From: JAFKFH01 sp017307375 | GTDB taxonomy: Bacteria; Pseudomonadota; Alphaproteobacteria; Ferrovibrionales; Ferrovibrionaceae | Assembly (NCBI GenBank): GCA_965229335.1 | Contig: OZ245874.1 | Span: 1 to 64,000 of the forward strand | DNA length: 64,000 bases | Direction: 5' to 3' | Part shown: piece by piece, positions 1 to 9,030 of the stretch | Position numbering within the stretch: position 1 is the first letter of the stretch | Layout of the letters: each line of letters starts with the position of its first letter | Translations under genes and position numbers: made by a program | Notes under the pieces: generated by a model | Databases searched by the model: none | Told to the model about the DNA's origin: nothing | What the model saw: the letters and a program-made list of their open reading frames with translations, nothing else

Positions 1-33
1 CGCTCAGCGTTCCTTGCCTCTGTATGCTCTGTC

Positions 34-1584
34 TCAGTTCGGCTGCCCGGCGTCCGGCGCGGAACCGTCGTCCTCGCCGCCCTCTTCGGCAAACCAATGC
101 TCGCGCGCGGCCATGATGATCGCATTGGCATCATCGAGGTCGAGCGCACCCTGGACGATGTCCTTCAGCTCGTCACCGGCCAGATCGGCCAGGTCGTCGA
201 GCGTCTTGACGCCGTTCTCGCCGAGCTGGACCAGCATCGGCAGGGTCAGCCCTTCGACCGAGGCCAGTTCGTCGGTGACCCCGAGCGCCACGCGCTTCTC
301 GGTCAGTTCCTGGTTGACCCGCTCGACATGCTCGACCGCGCGGCTGTGCAGCTCGGCGGCGACATCCTCGTCGAAGCCCTGGATCGAGGCCAGTTCGTCG
401 GCCGGGCTGTAGGCGATTTCCTCGACCGAAGTGAACCCCTCGGTGACCAATAGCTGGGCAATGGTCTCGTCGACGTCAAGGGTGTCGATGAAATGCTGGC
501 TGCGCTCGCGGAATTCCTTCTGGCGGCGCTCGGACTCTTCTTCCTCGGTCAGGATGTCGATGTCCCACGAGGTCAGCTGCGAGGCCAGGCGCACGTTCTG
601 GCCGCGGCGGCCGATGGCCAGCGACAGCTGCTCGGTCGGGACGACGACCTCGACGCGATGCGCATCCTCGTCCATCACGACCTTGGCGACTTCGGCGGGG
701 GCCAGCGCGTTGACGATGAAGGTGGCGGGGTTCACCGACCAGGGAATGATGTCGATCTTCTCGCCCTGCAGCTCGCCGACCACCGCCTGGACGCGGCTGC
801 CGCGCATGCCGACGCAGGCACCGACCGGATCGATCGACGAGTCGTTCGACATCACCGCGATCTTGGCGCGGCTGCCCGGGTCGCGGGCGACGGCGCGGAT
901 CTCGATGATGCCGTCGTAGACTTCCGGCACTTCCTGGGCGAACAGCTTGGCCATGAACTGCGGATGGGTGCGCGACAGGAAGATCTGGGGCCCGCGTGCC
1001 TCGCGGCGGACGTCGTAGATATAGGCGCGGACGCGATCGCCCTGGCGGAAGGTCTCGCGCGGCAGCAGCTCGTCGCGGCGGATGACACCCTCGGCCCGGC
1101 CGAGATCGACGGTCACGTTGCCGTATTCGACCCGCTTGACCAGCCCGTTGACGATTTCGCCGATGCGGTCCTTGTATTCGCTGTGCTGGCGCTCACGCTC
1201 GGCCTCGCGCACCTTCTGGACGATGACCTGCTTGGCGGTCTGGGCGGCGATGCGGCCGAAATCGATCGGCGGCAGCGGCTCGGAGATGAAGTCGCCGACC
1301 TCGGCGGCCGGGTTGCGGCGCTTGGCTTCGCGCAGCGTGATCTGCTTGGCGTCGTCCTCGACGTCGTCGACGACCTGCAGCAGACGCTGCAGCTTGATCT
1401 CGCCCGACTTGCGATCGATATCGGCCTTGATCTCGTTCTCGAAGCCGTAGCGCGAACGCGCGGCCTTCTGGATCGCCTCCTCCATCGCCAGAAGCACGAT
1501 GTCGCGGTCGATGACCTTCTCCCGCGCGACCGCATCGGCCACCTGAAGCAACTCCAAACGATTGAGGCTGGTTGCGCCTTCCAT
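34..1584 (-). CDS. nusA: Transcription termination/antitermination factor NusA
   Basis: NusA binds RNA polymerase and nascent RNA and modulates pausing, termination and antitermination. The 516-residue product shows the N-terminal polymerase-binding domain, an S1 domain (the stretch containing GLVKRVEYGNVTVDLG), two KH domains (around DPVGACVGMRGSRV and LAIGRRGQNVRLASQ) and two C-terminal helix-hairpin-helix repeats (near DVDETIAQLL and SVEGLTLPML), the long form common in Proteobacteria. I chose the ATG at 1584, preceded by AGGAACGAC, over a TTG six codons upstream. It lies 28 nt downstream of rimP in the same operon. The next gene of the operon would begin beyond base 1. Confidence 0.97.
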   Translation of the reverse strand: MEGATSLNRLELLQVADAVAREKVIDRDIVLLAMEEAIQKAARSRYGFENEIKADIDRKSGEIKLQRLLQVVDDVEDDAKQITLREAKRRNPAAEVGDFISEPLPPIDFGRIAAQTAKQVIVQKVREAERERQHSEYKDRIGEIVNGLVKRVEYGNVTVDLGRAEGVIRRDELLPRETFRQGDRVRAYIYDVRREARGPQIFLSRTHPQFMAKLFAQEVPEVYDGIIEIRAVARDPGSRAKIAVMSNDSSIDPVGACVGMRGSRVQAVVGELQGEKIDIIPWSVNPATFIVNALAPAEVAKVVMDEDAHRVEVVVPTEQLSLAIGRRGQNVRLASQLTSWDIDILTEEEESERRQKEFRERSQHFIDTLDVDETIAQLLVTEGFTSVEEIAYSPADELASIQGFDEDVAAELHSRAVEHVERVNQELTEKRVALGVTDELASVEGLTLPMLVQLGENGVKTLDDLADLAGDELKDIVQGALDLDDANAIIMAAREHWFAEEGGEDDGSAPDAGQPN

Positions 1585-1612
1585 TGTCGTTCCTCGTGTC
1601 AAACTCGGGTGG

Positions 1613-2104
1613 TCAGTTCTGCAGTTGCTCGCCCGACGCGGCCTTGATCAGTTCGTCGGTCAGGATCAGCTTGGCGTCGTGGACGTCGGCGAAGGCGAAA
1701 GTCATCTCGGTGCCGTCGACCAGGATGCGGACGGTGCCGGCATCGACCCCGAACAGCAGGCCGCGGAAGCGCTTGCGCCCCTCGACCGATGCCTTCAGCT
1801 CGACCTTGGCTTCATGGCCGGCCCAGCGGGCGAAATCCTTCAGCCGGGTCAGCGGCCGGTCGATGCCGGGCGACGAGACCTCGAGATTATAGGCCTGCGC
1901 GATCGGATCCTCGACGTCGAGGATCGCAGACACCGCGCGGCTCACCGCCTCGCAATCGTCGATATCCATCAGGCCGTCGGCCGCACGCTCGGCCATGATC
2001 TGCAGCACCGCCGGCTTGCCGCCGAAACGCACGCGCACGATCTCGTAGCCCATGTCGGCCAGGGTCGGCGCAATCAGCGCCTCGATGCGGGACACCGCGT
2101 CCAT
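1613..2104 (-). CDS. rimP: Ribosome maturation factor RimP
   Basis: RimP assists 30S subunit maturation. The 163-residue product has the family's two domains: an N-terminal alpha/beta domain (MGYEIVRVRFGG, the DGLMDIDDCEAVSRAVS stretch, then NLEVSSPGIDRPL) and a C-terminal SH3-like domain (RKRFRGLLFGVDAGTVRI). The ATG at 2104 lies about 12 nt after an AGAGG and gives the usual N-terminus; an upstream in-frame start would add 13 residues that look like leader. The rimP-nusA order is the conserved proteobacterial arrangement, and expression is probably set by the leader terminator upstream. Confidence 0.95.
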   Translation of the reverse strand: MDAVSRIEALIAPTLADMGYEIVRVRFGGKPAVLQIMAERAADGLMDIDDCEAVSRAVSAILDVEDPIAQAYNLEVSSPGIDRPLTRLKDFARWAGHEAKVELKASVEGRKRFRGLLFGVDAGTVRILVDGTEMTFAFADVHDAKLILTDELIKAASGEQLQN

Positions 2105-2141
2105 CGCGAAGGGAAACCTCTTTATCAGGCAGCGAGAAGAC

Positions 2142-2166
2142 AAAAAAAAGTGGGCCGCCGGCCCAC
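2142..2166 (-). terminator. Intrinsic terminator in the rimP-nusA leader (attenuator)
   Basis: Read on the minus strand, GTGGGCC, a 3-nt loop and GGCCCAC form a perfect 7-bp GC stem followed directly by eight T. It lies between the promoter at 2237-2264 and the rimP start at 2104, so it would stop transcription before the operon. Position and form match the Rfam 'rimP leader' attenuator class of alphaproteobacteria as I recall it. I could not identify the competing antiterminator pairing by eye. Confidence 0.8.
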
Positions 2167-2236
2167 CGTTCAGCTCGAATTGTCTTCGATGCCCGGATCC
2201 TGACTGCTAAACGATCAGGCCAGCAAACTGGCGCGC

Positions 2237-2264
2237 AATATAACCATCGCGCCGCCGCTGTCAA
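2237..2264 (-). promoter_or_regulatory. Sigma70-type promoter of rimP-nusA
   Basis: On the minus strand a perfect TTGACA (2264-2259) is followed after 16 nt by TATATT (2242-2237). The predicted transcript start is near 2231, giving a leader of roughly 125 nt that contains the terminator hairpin. This is the best match to the sigma70 consensus that I noticed in the window. Confidence 0.75.
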
Positions 2265-2274
2265 TCGAAAGGAA

Positions 2275-2700
2275 TCATCCCCGCACCCGGCGCAGCAGAT
2301 TGCGTGCCGCGGCGGCCAGTTCGACGCTGTCGACCGGCTTGATGAAATAGAGATCGGCGCCGGCGCGCAGGGCGGACAGGCGCGACGCGGTGTCGCGCCG
2401 CCCGGTGAAGACGATCACCCCCATCGTCGTCCGCTCGGCCACGAACGAGGCTATGGAGACGCCGTCCTGGTCGGGCAGGCCCAGGTCGATCATCGCCAGT
2501 TCGAATTCGGCGGCCGCGAGCTTGCGATAGAATTCGGCGGCGGTCGCCACCCCGGTGACGGCAAACCCGGCCAGCCGCAGATAGTCGCCGACGGCTTCGC
2601 GCAGATCGACATCGTCGTCGACGAGCAGGATGCCGGGCCGCCCCTCCAGGGCGCCCGCATCGGGCCGGCTGTCGCTTGCGATAGACGCCGGCTGCGGCAT
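2275..2700 (-). CDS. Stand-alone response regulator receiver protein
   Basis: A 141-residue CheY-like protein that is essentially one receiver domain with no output domain. The acidic pocket is D28-D30 (LLVDDD), the phospho-acceptor is D72 (AMIDLGLPDQDG), and the conserved Thr and Lys are T99 and K121 (FIKP). The start at 2700 follows AGGGACGACAG; an upstream in-frame ATG would add 31 unlikely residues. It is divergent from the sensor kinase at 2891, a possible partner, and may act by protein contact or phosphotransfer. The target is unknown. Confidence 0.88.
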   Translation of the reverse strand: MPQPASIASDSRPDAGALEGRPGILLVDDDVDLREAVGDYLRLAGFAVTGVATAAEFYRKLAAAEFELAMIDLGLPDQDGVSIASFVAERTTMGVIVFTGRRDTASRLSALRAGADLYFIKPVDSVELAAAARNLLRRVRG

Positions 2701-2890
2701 CTGTCGTCCCTGCAAGTTCGTCACATCGAAGGTTCCCACACGCTGCCCGCGCAGCGCTGCCCCCAATCTCCGGATGAACCGGGCCGGCTTCAAGCCACGT
2801 ATCGGAACAGCTTCGTTCCATAAGTGACAAAATGTAACTGACGACAGGGAAAGCTATTCGCGTCGGCAGCCGCACCCTACACTGACGGCT

Positions 2891-4912
2891 GTGTTGGCCC
2901 ATCTCTCCCGGATCAGGCTGGTCCTGGCTGTTCTGCTGGTCACGGCCATGATCGCGCCGGTCGCTGGTCTTGCCGCGCCGGCCCTGGTCTTTGACGACCG
3001 TCAAGAAGAAGCCGGCCTCGAAGGCCATGTCGACCGCCTGCGCGATCCGACCGGATTGCTGACGCTAGACGATGTCGCCTTCGGCGCCGCCGCCGGCGAT
3101 TTCCAGCCGGTCCGGGGCGATATCGGCCTCGGCTATACCAATGACGCGGTGTGGCTGCGCTTCCAGGTCACGCGCGTGCCGCCCGGCGGCAGCGAAATCT
3201 ACCTGCAGTTCGTCCCGAATTTCCTGTCGACCATCGCGGTCTATCAGCCGCTGCGGCCGGACCCGTCCGGACCCGGCGACTATCGCCGACTGTCGCTCGA
3301 TGCGCCGGCCTTCTTCACCCATCGGCCGTTCGTCTCGATCGAACGTGTCTTCGCGCTGGAGGTGCCGGCGGGCGAGACGGTCACCTTCTACGCCCGGGTA
3401 CGCACCATGGGCTCGATGGCGCTGGCGCTGACCCTGCGATCGGGCGAGGCGCAGGCGGCCCATGCCCTGCGCACCGCCCTGTTCGCCGGCGCCTACCAGG
3501 GCACGATCGCGGTGATGGTGCTGGCCAATCTGCTGTTCTTCATCGTCGTCCGCACACCGCTCTACCTGAACTACGCACTGTTCCTGGCGGCGATCGCGGG
3601 GTTCCACTTCCTGACCAACGGTCTTGCCCGCTTCTTCTTTCCCGGGCTGACCGCAACGGGCCTGCAGGCCGCGATCTGGGCGACATGGTGCGCGCAGAGC
3701 ATCTTCGGGCCCTTGTTCTTCCGCGACGCCCTGGCCTTCGGCGGCCGGCGCCCGTGGGTCGACCGGGTCAGCCTCGCCGTCGCCGGCATCTCGACCGCCT
3801 GCCTCGCCCTGACCGCCGCCGGGCTGCTGAGGCCATTCGCCAGCGCCCTCGTCCTGGTCCAGCTCGGCTTCCTGCTCTTCTGCCTCGTCACCGTCACCGC
3901 GAACCTGGTACGGCGCCCGACCGCCTACGCGGTCTGGGTCTTCATCGCCTTCACCCCGCAATATCTCGGCGGTCCGTTGGCACTGCTGCGCGCCATCGGG
4001 ATCGTCCCGCAAAGCGGGCTTTCCTACACCGCCTACCAGGTCGCGACGCTCGCCCATGTCCTGCTGATGAACATCGTGCTGGGCGGACGGGTCAAGCTGT
4101 CCCAGGCGATGGCGGTGGAGGCGGCGCGCGCCTCCGAACAACGGGCCCAGACGCTGGCCGAGCAGCGCACCCGCGACCTGGCCGCCGCCAAGGCCCGCGC
4201 CGAAGCCGCGCTGGCGGCCGAGCAGGAGGCGCAGGCCGAGCAGGTCCGGCTGGTCGACATGATCTCCCACCAGTATCGGACACCGCTGTCGACGATCCGC
4301 AATTCGGCCGACAGCATCGCGCTGGCGCTGGCCGACGACGACGTCGACAACCGCAATCGGGTGGAGCGGATCGGCCGGGCGGTCGCGCGCCTGTCGGAAA
4401 TCCTCGACATCACCCTGCATCCCCGCCGCATCGAGCACGCGGCGACGGACCTGAACCGCCAGCCGCTGGCCGTCGGACCGTTCCTGTCGGCAGCGGCCCA
4501 ACGGACGCGCGACGGCCATCCCGGCCGCCGCGTCGACCTCGACATCGACACCGCGGCAGCGGCGGCGGTCGTCAGCGCCGATGCCGCGCTGCTCGACATC
4601 GCGCTGGCCAACCTTGTCGAGAACGCCTTGAAGTTCTCGCCGACCACGCGCCCGGTGACGCTTTCGGCCACGCTGGACGGGGCGGCGGTGCGCATCACCA
4701 TCGCCGACCGCGGCATCGGCATCCCGCCGGGCGACCTGCAGCTGATCTTCCGCAAATATTACCGCGCGGCCAACGCGGCCAACCATGCCGGGATGGGGGT
4801 CGGGCTGCGGCTGGTCCGCCAGATCGTCGAGGCGCATGCCGGACGCATCGCCATCGACAGCCGGGAAGATCATGGTACCGCCATTACTGTAGAGCTGCCG
4901 CTCGGCGGTTGA
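2891..4912 (+). CDS. 7TMR-DISM-type membrane sensor histidine kinase
   Basis: A 673-residue kinase: signal peptide (about 1-29), a periplasmic 7TMR-DISM extracellular domain (about 33-185, a jelly-roll predicted to bind carbohydrate-like ligands), a seven-helix membrane block (about 195-400), a short coiled coil, a HisKA dimerization domain with H460 (MISHQYRTPLS), and an HATPase with the N box (LVENALKF) and G boxes (DRGIGIP, GMGVGLRLV). The start is the GTG at 2891, which has a poor ribosome site, so the true start may differ. It lies 105 nt upstream of the Pel locus on the same strand and is divergent from a lone receiver. A role in sensing surface polysaccharide or regulating Pel is my inference. 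Confidence 0.88.
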   Translation: MLAHLSRIRLVLAVLLVTAMIAPVAGLAAPALVFDDRQEEAGLEGHVDRLRDPTGLLTLDDVAFGAAAGDFQPVRGDIGLGYTNDAVWLRFQVTRVPPGGSEIYLQFVPNFLSTIAVYQPLRPDPSGPGDYRRLSLDAPAFFTHRPFVSIERVFALEVPAGETVTFYARVRTMGSMALALTLRSGEAQAAHALRTALFAGAYQGTIAVMVLANLLFFIVVRTPLYLNYALFLAAIAGFHFLTNGLARFFFPGLTATGLQAAIWATWCAQSIFGPLFFRDALAFGGRRPWVDRVSLAVAGISTACLALTAAGLLRPFASALVLVQLGFLLFCLVTVTANLVRRPTAYAVWVFIAFTPQYLGGPLALLRAIGIVPQSGLSYTAYQVATLAHVLLMNIVLGGRVKLSQAMAVEAARASEQRAQTLAEQRTRDLAAAKARAEAALAAEQEAQAEQVRLVDMISHQYRTPLSTIRNSADSIALALADDDVDNRNRVERIGRAVARLSEILDITLHPRRIEHAATDLNRQPLAVGPFLSAAAQRTRDGHPGRRVDLDIDTAAAAAVVSADAALLDIALANLVENALKFSPTTRPVTLSATLDGAAVRITIADRGIGIPPGDLQLIFRKYYRAANAANHAGMGVGLRLVRQIVEAHAGRIAIDSREDHGTAITVELPLGG

Positions 4913-5017
4913 GTTCGGGCAGAATTGCGCCAGGGCCATGGCAAATCCAGGCGATAGATTATTTCGGGTGGTCGGCCCGGGTGCTACAAAACCGCCGGGG
5001 CTTCAGGGGATATTCAC

Positions 5018-5956
5018 ATGGCGACCTGGCTGATCACCGGCGGTGCCGGCTTCATCGGCTCTCACCTTGCGGAACGGCTGGTTGCCAGGGGCGACAACGT
5101 CCGGGTGATCGACGACCTGTCGAGCGGCAAGCCGGAAAACCTGCCGGCCGCCGCCGAACTGACGATCGGCGATGCCGCGGATCTCGATCTGGTGGAACGC
5201 TCGATGGCCGGGGCCGACGGCTGTTTCCATCTCGCCGCGATCGCCTCGGTCCAGCGCTCGACCGAGGATTGGCTGGCCACCCATCGCGCCAACCTGACCG
5301 CGACGATCACGGTGTTCGAGGCGGCGCGGCGCGCGCGGCCCGACCGGCCGCCCCCGGTCGTCTATGCCTCCTCGGCCGCCGTCTATGGCGACAATCCCGC
5401 CCTGCCGCTGGCCGAGACGGCGACGCCTTCGCCGCTGACCGCCTACGGCGCCGACAAGCTGGGCTCGGAGCAGCATGCCAGGGTCGGCTGGCTGGTGCAT
5501 CGCGTGCCGTCGACCGGCTTTCGCTTCTTCAATGTGTACGGCCCCCGCCAGGACCCGAAATCGCCCTATTCCGGGGTGATCGCGATTTTCGCAGGGCGCG
5601 TCGCCGCCGGCCAGCCGATCAGCATCAACGGCGACGGGCTGCAGACCCGCGACTTCGTCTATGTCGGCGACGTGGTCGACCATCTGATCGCCGCGATGGA
5701 CCGTCCCGCGCCCGACGCCCGCGTCTTCAACGTATGCACCGGCCGCGCCACCACGATACGCCGACTGGCCGAGGTCGTCGCCGGCATCGCCGGGGCAAGC
5801 CCGACGATCACCCATGGCCCGGCCCGCGCGGGCGACATTCGCGAGTCGCTCGGCAATCCGGCAGCCGCGACAGCGGCGCTCGGGGTGGTGGCGGCCACAC
5901 CGATCGAGGAAGGGCTGGCCGCGACGCTGCGGGCAGTCGCCGGGTCCGCGGGATGA
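5018..5956 (+). CDS. pelX: NAD-dependent epimerase, probable PelX (UDP-GlcNAc C4-epimerase)
   Basis: A 312-residue extended short-chain dehydrogenase of the GalE type. It has the Rossmann NAD motif TGGAGFIGS (residues 7-15), S118/S119 in VVYASSAAVYG, and the catalytic Y143xxxK147 (AYGADK). In Pseudomonas protegens a related gene, pelX, sits beside pelA-G and makes UDP-GalNAc from UDP-GlcNAc for Pel. Here the gene overlaps the next one by four bases (ATGA) and heads the Pel operon, so the same role is likely. A general UDP-glucose 4-epimerase cannot be excluded. GGGG precedes the ATG by about 10 nt. Confidence 0.8.
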   Translation: MATWLITGGAGFIGSHLAERLVARGDNVRVIDDLSSGKPENLPAAAELTIGDAADLDLVERSMAGADGCFHLAAIASVQRSTEDWLATHRANLTATITVFEAARRARPDRPPPVVYASSAAVYGDNPALPLAETATPSPLTAYGADKLGSEQHARVGWLVHRVPSTGFRFFNVYGPRQDPKSPYSGVIAIFAGRVAAGQPISINGDGLQTRDFVYVGDVVDHLIAAMDRPAPDARVFNVCTGRATTIRRLAEVVAGIAGASPTITHGPARAGDIRESLGNPAAATAALGVVAATPIEEGLAATLRAVAGSAG

Positions 5957-6801
5957 GGCGCCTCGTCAGGGGGCTTGCCGCGCTGGCGGCCGCAGCGGCC
6001 CTGCAGGCCACACCGGCCGCCGCGGCCGATCCGCCCTGGATCGTCTACTATGGCGACAGTGCGCCGGTCGCCGCCTTCGTCCCCTACCGGGTCGTCGTGC
6101 TGGATGCCGACCACTATCCCCAGCCGCTGCGCGCCATCGCCGCCCAGGGTTCGCTGCTGCTCGGCTACATGAGCCTGGGCGAGGTCGAGAACCATCGCAG
6201 CCACTATCAGGCGACCGTCGCCGCCGGCATCGTGCTGGACGAGAACCCGAACTGGCCCGGCAGCTATTACGTCGACGTCCGCAGCCCGGCCTGGACCCGG
6301 CTGATCGTCGACACGCTCGCCCCCGCCATCCTGGCCAAGGGCTTTTCCGGGTTCTTCCTCGACACGCTCGACAACCCGCCGTATCTGGAGCGCACCGACC
6401 CCGCGCGCTTTGCCGGCATGACCGACGGAGCGGCAAATCTGGTGACGGCGCTGCGCCAGCGCTTTCCGCAGGCCCCGATCATGTTGAACCGCGCCTTCGA
6501 GATCCTGCCGCGCGTCGTCGCCGACATCGACTTTTCCCTGGGCGAGAGCGTGTTCGCTGCCTACGATTTCGAGACCAAGAAGTACAAGCCGACGCCGGCC
6601 GAAGACCGCAAGTATCTGATTGCGCAGCTGCAGGCGGCGCGGAAGGCGCGGCCCGAGCTGAAGGTGATGACGCTGGATTACTGGGACCCCGACGACAAGC
6701 CCGGGATCGCCAAGCTTTATCAGAGCGAGCGGGCGCTCGGCTTCAATCCCTACGTCGCCACCATCGACCTGCGCCGCATCGTGCCGGAACCCCGCCGGTG
6801 A
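5953..6801 (+). CDS. pelA: PelA hydrolase half: secreted GH114-type endo-alpha-1,4-galactosaminidase
   Basis: A 282-residue secreted protein with a signal peptide (1-25, cleavage near AAAA-DPP) and one glycoside hydrolase domain equivalent to the N-terminal hydrolase of Pseudomonas PelA. Key acidic residues are D137/D140 in GFFLDTLDN and E198 in LGESVF, which I equate with the catalytic Asp and Glu of PelA. It starts in an ATGA overlap with pelX and its stop overlaps the GTG of the deacetylase gene. In Pseudomonas the two activities are one protein of about 950 residues; here they are separate, coupled genes, so this is a natural split rather than a frameshift (each half has its own signal peptide). 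Confidence 0.86.
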   Translation: MRRLVRGLAALAAAAALQATPAAAADPPWIVYYGDSAPVAAFVPYRVVVLDADHYPQPLRAIAAQGSLLLGYMSLGEVENHRSHYQATVAAGIVLDENPNWPGSYYVDVRSPAWTRLIVDTLAPAILAKGFSGFFLDTLDNPPYLERTDPARFAGMTDGAANLVTALRQRFPQAPIMLNRAFEILPRVVADIDFSLGESVFAAYDFETKKYKPTPAEDRKYLIAQLQAARKARPELKVMTLDYWDPDDKPGIAKLYQSERALGFNPYVATIDLRRIVPEPRR

Positions 6802-9023
6802 GGGTCATCGCCGTCCTGCTGGCACTGATCCTGACCGCCGCTCCGGCCTGGGCTGCGCCGATGCAGCGCACGGTCGTCGCCTTGTTCGACGGCCAGCGCA
6901 CCGGCTCGGCCAGGCTCTCCAACATCCATCGCATGGCGGCAATGCCGCTGAACTGGCTGGGACTCGTCGTCAGGTTCCACGACCTGCGCGATGGCCTGCC
7001 GCCGGTCTGGAACGACCCGGACGTGCGCGGCGTGCTGACGTTCTCGATGCAGCCCGGCGTCCCCGACCCGGCCGCCTATGTCGACTGGGCCGAGAAGGTC
7101 GTCGCCGCCGGGCGCAAGCTGGTGGTGCTGGGCGAGCTTGGCCCCACCGAGGATGCCAGGGGCAAGCCGGTGCCGCATGCACTGCTGGCACGTTTCGTCG
7201 GGCTGCTCGGCCTCGCCCATGACGGCGACTGGAGCCCGGTGGCCTATGACGCCCGGATCGTCCGGGCCGATGCCGCGATGGTCGGCTTCGAGCGCGCCTA
7301 CGGCGACATCCTGCCGCCGTTCGAACTGTTCGAGCCGCTGACCGCCGATACCCGCTCGCATCTCGTCATCGGCCGCGCCGATCTCGACCGGCCGAGCCAC
7401 CTGATCGTTACCGGCCCGAACGGCGGGTTCGCTGCGGCCGGTTTCACCCATTTCCGCGACCCGGCCCAGAATTTCACCCAATGGTACCTCAATCCGTTCG
7501 CCTTCTTCGAGGCGGCGTTCGGGCTGGGCGGCGAACCGCGGCCGGACACCACGACGCAGGGCGGACGCCGGCTCTATTTCAGCCATATCGACGGCGATGG
7601 CTGGCGCAACCTGTCGACGGTCACGAAGTACCGCAAGGAACCGACCCTCTCGGCCTCGGTGGTCATGGCCGAGGTGATCGCGCCGAATCCCGACCTGCCG
7701 GTCACCGTCGCACCGATCGCCGCCGATCTCGACCCGGCCTGGTTCGGTACCGACCAGGCGCAGAAAGCGGCACGCGATCTGTTCGCCCTGCCCCAGGTCG
7801 AGCCGGCGAGCCATACCTACAGCCATCCGTTCCAGTGGAGCTTTTTTCGCAACTACACCTGGGACAAGGAAAAGCCCTACCTGTCGCGCTACGAGGCGCA
7901 GGCGGGCGGCATCCCGATCTTCGAAGGCTCCCCCGACGAGGATGCCGAGGAAGATCGGGGCGGCGACCAGATCGGCGCCGCCGGCACCGAAGACGACCGG
8001 CTGCGGCCGGGCTATGCGATTCCGCGCGCCTACGCGACCAGACCGTTCGAACTCGACAACGAGATCGCCGGCGCGATCCGCTACATCGACCAGTTCGCAC
8101 CGCGGGGCAAGTCGGCAAGGCTGGTGCAATGGTCGGGCGACACCTCGCCCTTTCCCGAGGCGCTGGCGGCGACCAAGGCGGCCGGCGCCCACAACATCAA
8201 CGGGGGCGACTCCCGCCTCGACAACGACTATCCGTCGGTATCCTGGGTGGCGCCGATCGGCGTGCCGGTCGGGCGCACGCTGCACATCTACGCGGCGATG
8301 AGCAACGAGAACACCTATACCGAACTGTGGAGCGCGCGCTTCTTCGGCTATCGTGACCTCGTCGCCACGCTCGAGAACACCGACCGGCCGCGACGGCTGA
8401 AGCCGATCAATCTCTACTATCACATGTATTCCGGCGAGAAGCAGGCCTCGCTGAAAGCCCTGCTCGACAACGTCGCCTGGATCAAGAAGCAGGAAATCCA
8501 GCCGGTCACCGCCACCCGTTTCGCCGAAATCGCCGAAGGGTTCTTCACGGTGCAGATCGAGCCCGACGGGCCGGACGCCTGGCGGATCCGCAATCGCGGC
8601 GCCTTGCAGACGGTGCGCTTCGACCATGTGGCGCCGACCGCGCTGCCCGACCTCGCGACCTCGACCGGCGTGATCGGCGCCCGCCGGGTCAACACCTCGC
8701 TCTACGTCGCCCTCGATCCGGCAGTGCCGGAGCCGCGCGTGGTCCTGACCGGCGGCCCGGCCCCGGCCGCGATGCTCGTCTCCTCCCGCTGGCCGGTCGA
8801 AGCCGTGATCCGCCAGGGCGGCGGGGTCGCGTTCGATGCCGCGTACGGCTTCGGCGCCGGCGAGATGCGCTGGCAGATGCCGGCACCGGGGCGCTACACG
8901 ATCACCGCGGCCGGCGAAAGCCGGCCGGCCGAAACCGGTGCCGACGGCCAGCTGTCGTTCACCCTGCGGCCCGGATCGGCGGCCGGCCAGCGCGTGACCA
9001 TCACGCCGCGGCCGGCGGACTAA
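6798..9023 (+). CDS. PelA deacetylase half: periplasmic polysaccharide deacetylase
   Basis: A 741-residue protein matching PelA after the hydrolase: signal peptide (1-20), a reductase-like domain (about 25-245), a CE4-like deacetylase domain (about 255-600) and a C-terminal beta-rich domain (about 610-740). Deacetylase motifs are intact: HIDGDGW (D265, D267) and the metal-binding HxxxH in SHTYSHPF (H339, H343). PelA deacetylase partially deacetylates the GalNAc polymer before export. It starts with GTG at 6798 in a GTGA overlap with the hydrolase stop, so translation is probably coupled. The gene is usually annotated only as a hypothetical or deacetylase when split like this. Confidence 0.84.
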   Translation: MRVIAVLLALILTAAPAWAAPMQRTVVALFDGQRTGSARLSNIHRMAAMPLNWLGLVVRFHDLRDGLPPVWNDPDVRGVLTFSMQPGVPDPAAYVDWAEKVVAAGRKLVVLGELGPTEDARGKPVPHALLARFVGLLGLAHDGDWSPVAYDARIVRADAAMVGFERAYGDILPPFELFEPLTADTRSHLVIGRADLDRPSHLIVTGPNGGFAAAGFTHFRDPAQNFTQWYLNPFAFFEAAFGLGGEPRPDTTTQGGRRLYFSHIDGDGWRNLSTVTKYRKEPTLSASVVMAEVIAPNPDLPVTVAPIAADLDPAWFGTDQAQKAARDLFALPQVEPASHTYSHPFQWSFFRNYTWDKEKPYLSRYEAQAGGIPIFEGSPDEDAEEDRGGDQIGAAGTEDDRLRPGYAIPRAYATRPFELDNEIAGAIRYIDQFAPRGKSARLVQWSGDTSPFPEALAATKAAGAHNINGGDSRLDNDYPSVSWVAPIGVPVGRTLHIYAAMSNENTYTELWSARFFGYRDLVATLENTDRPRRLKPINLYYHMYSGEKQASLKALLDNVAWIKKQEIQPVTATRFAEIAEGFFTVQIEPDGPDAWRIRNRGALQTVRFDHVAPTALPDLATSTGVIGARRVNTSLYVALDPAVPEPRVVLTGGPAPAAMLVSSRWPVEAVIRQGGGVAFDAAYGFGAGEMRWQMPAPGRYTITAAGESRPAETGADGQLSFTLRPGSAAGQRVTITPRPAD

Positions 9024-9030
9024 GCCGCCG

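Noticed and set aside
1585..1602. Longer NusA start at a TTG
   Set aside because: It would include the ribosome-binding site of the ATG at 1584 and adds residues absent from the family.
3151..6801. Plus-strand open frame of 1216 codons running from the kinase gene into the hydrolase gene
   Set aside because: The part before 5953 is an out-of-frame shadow of the kinase and epimerase; the real gene starts at the ATGA overlap with its own signal peptide.
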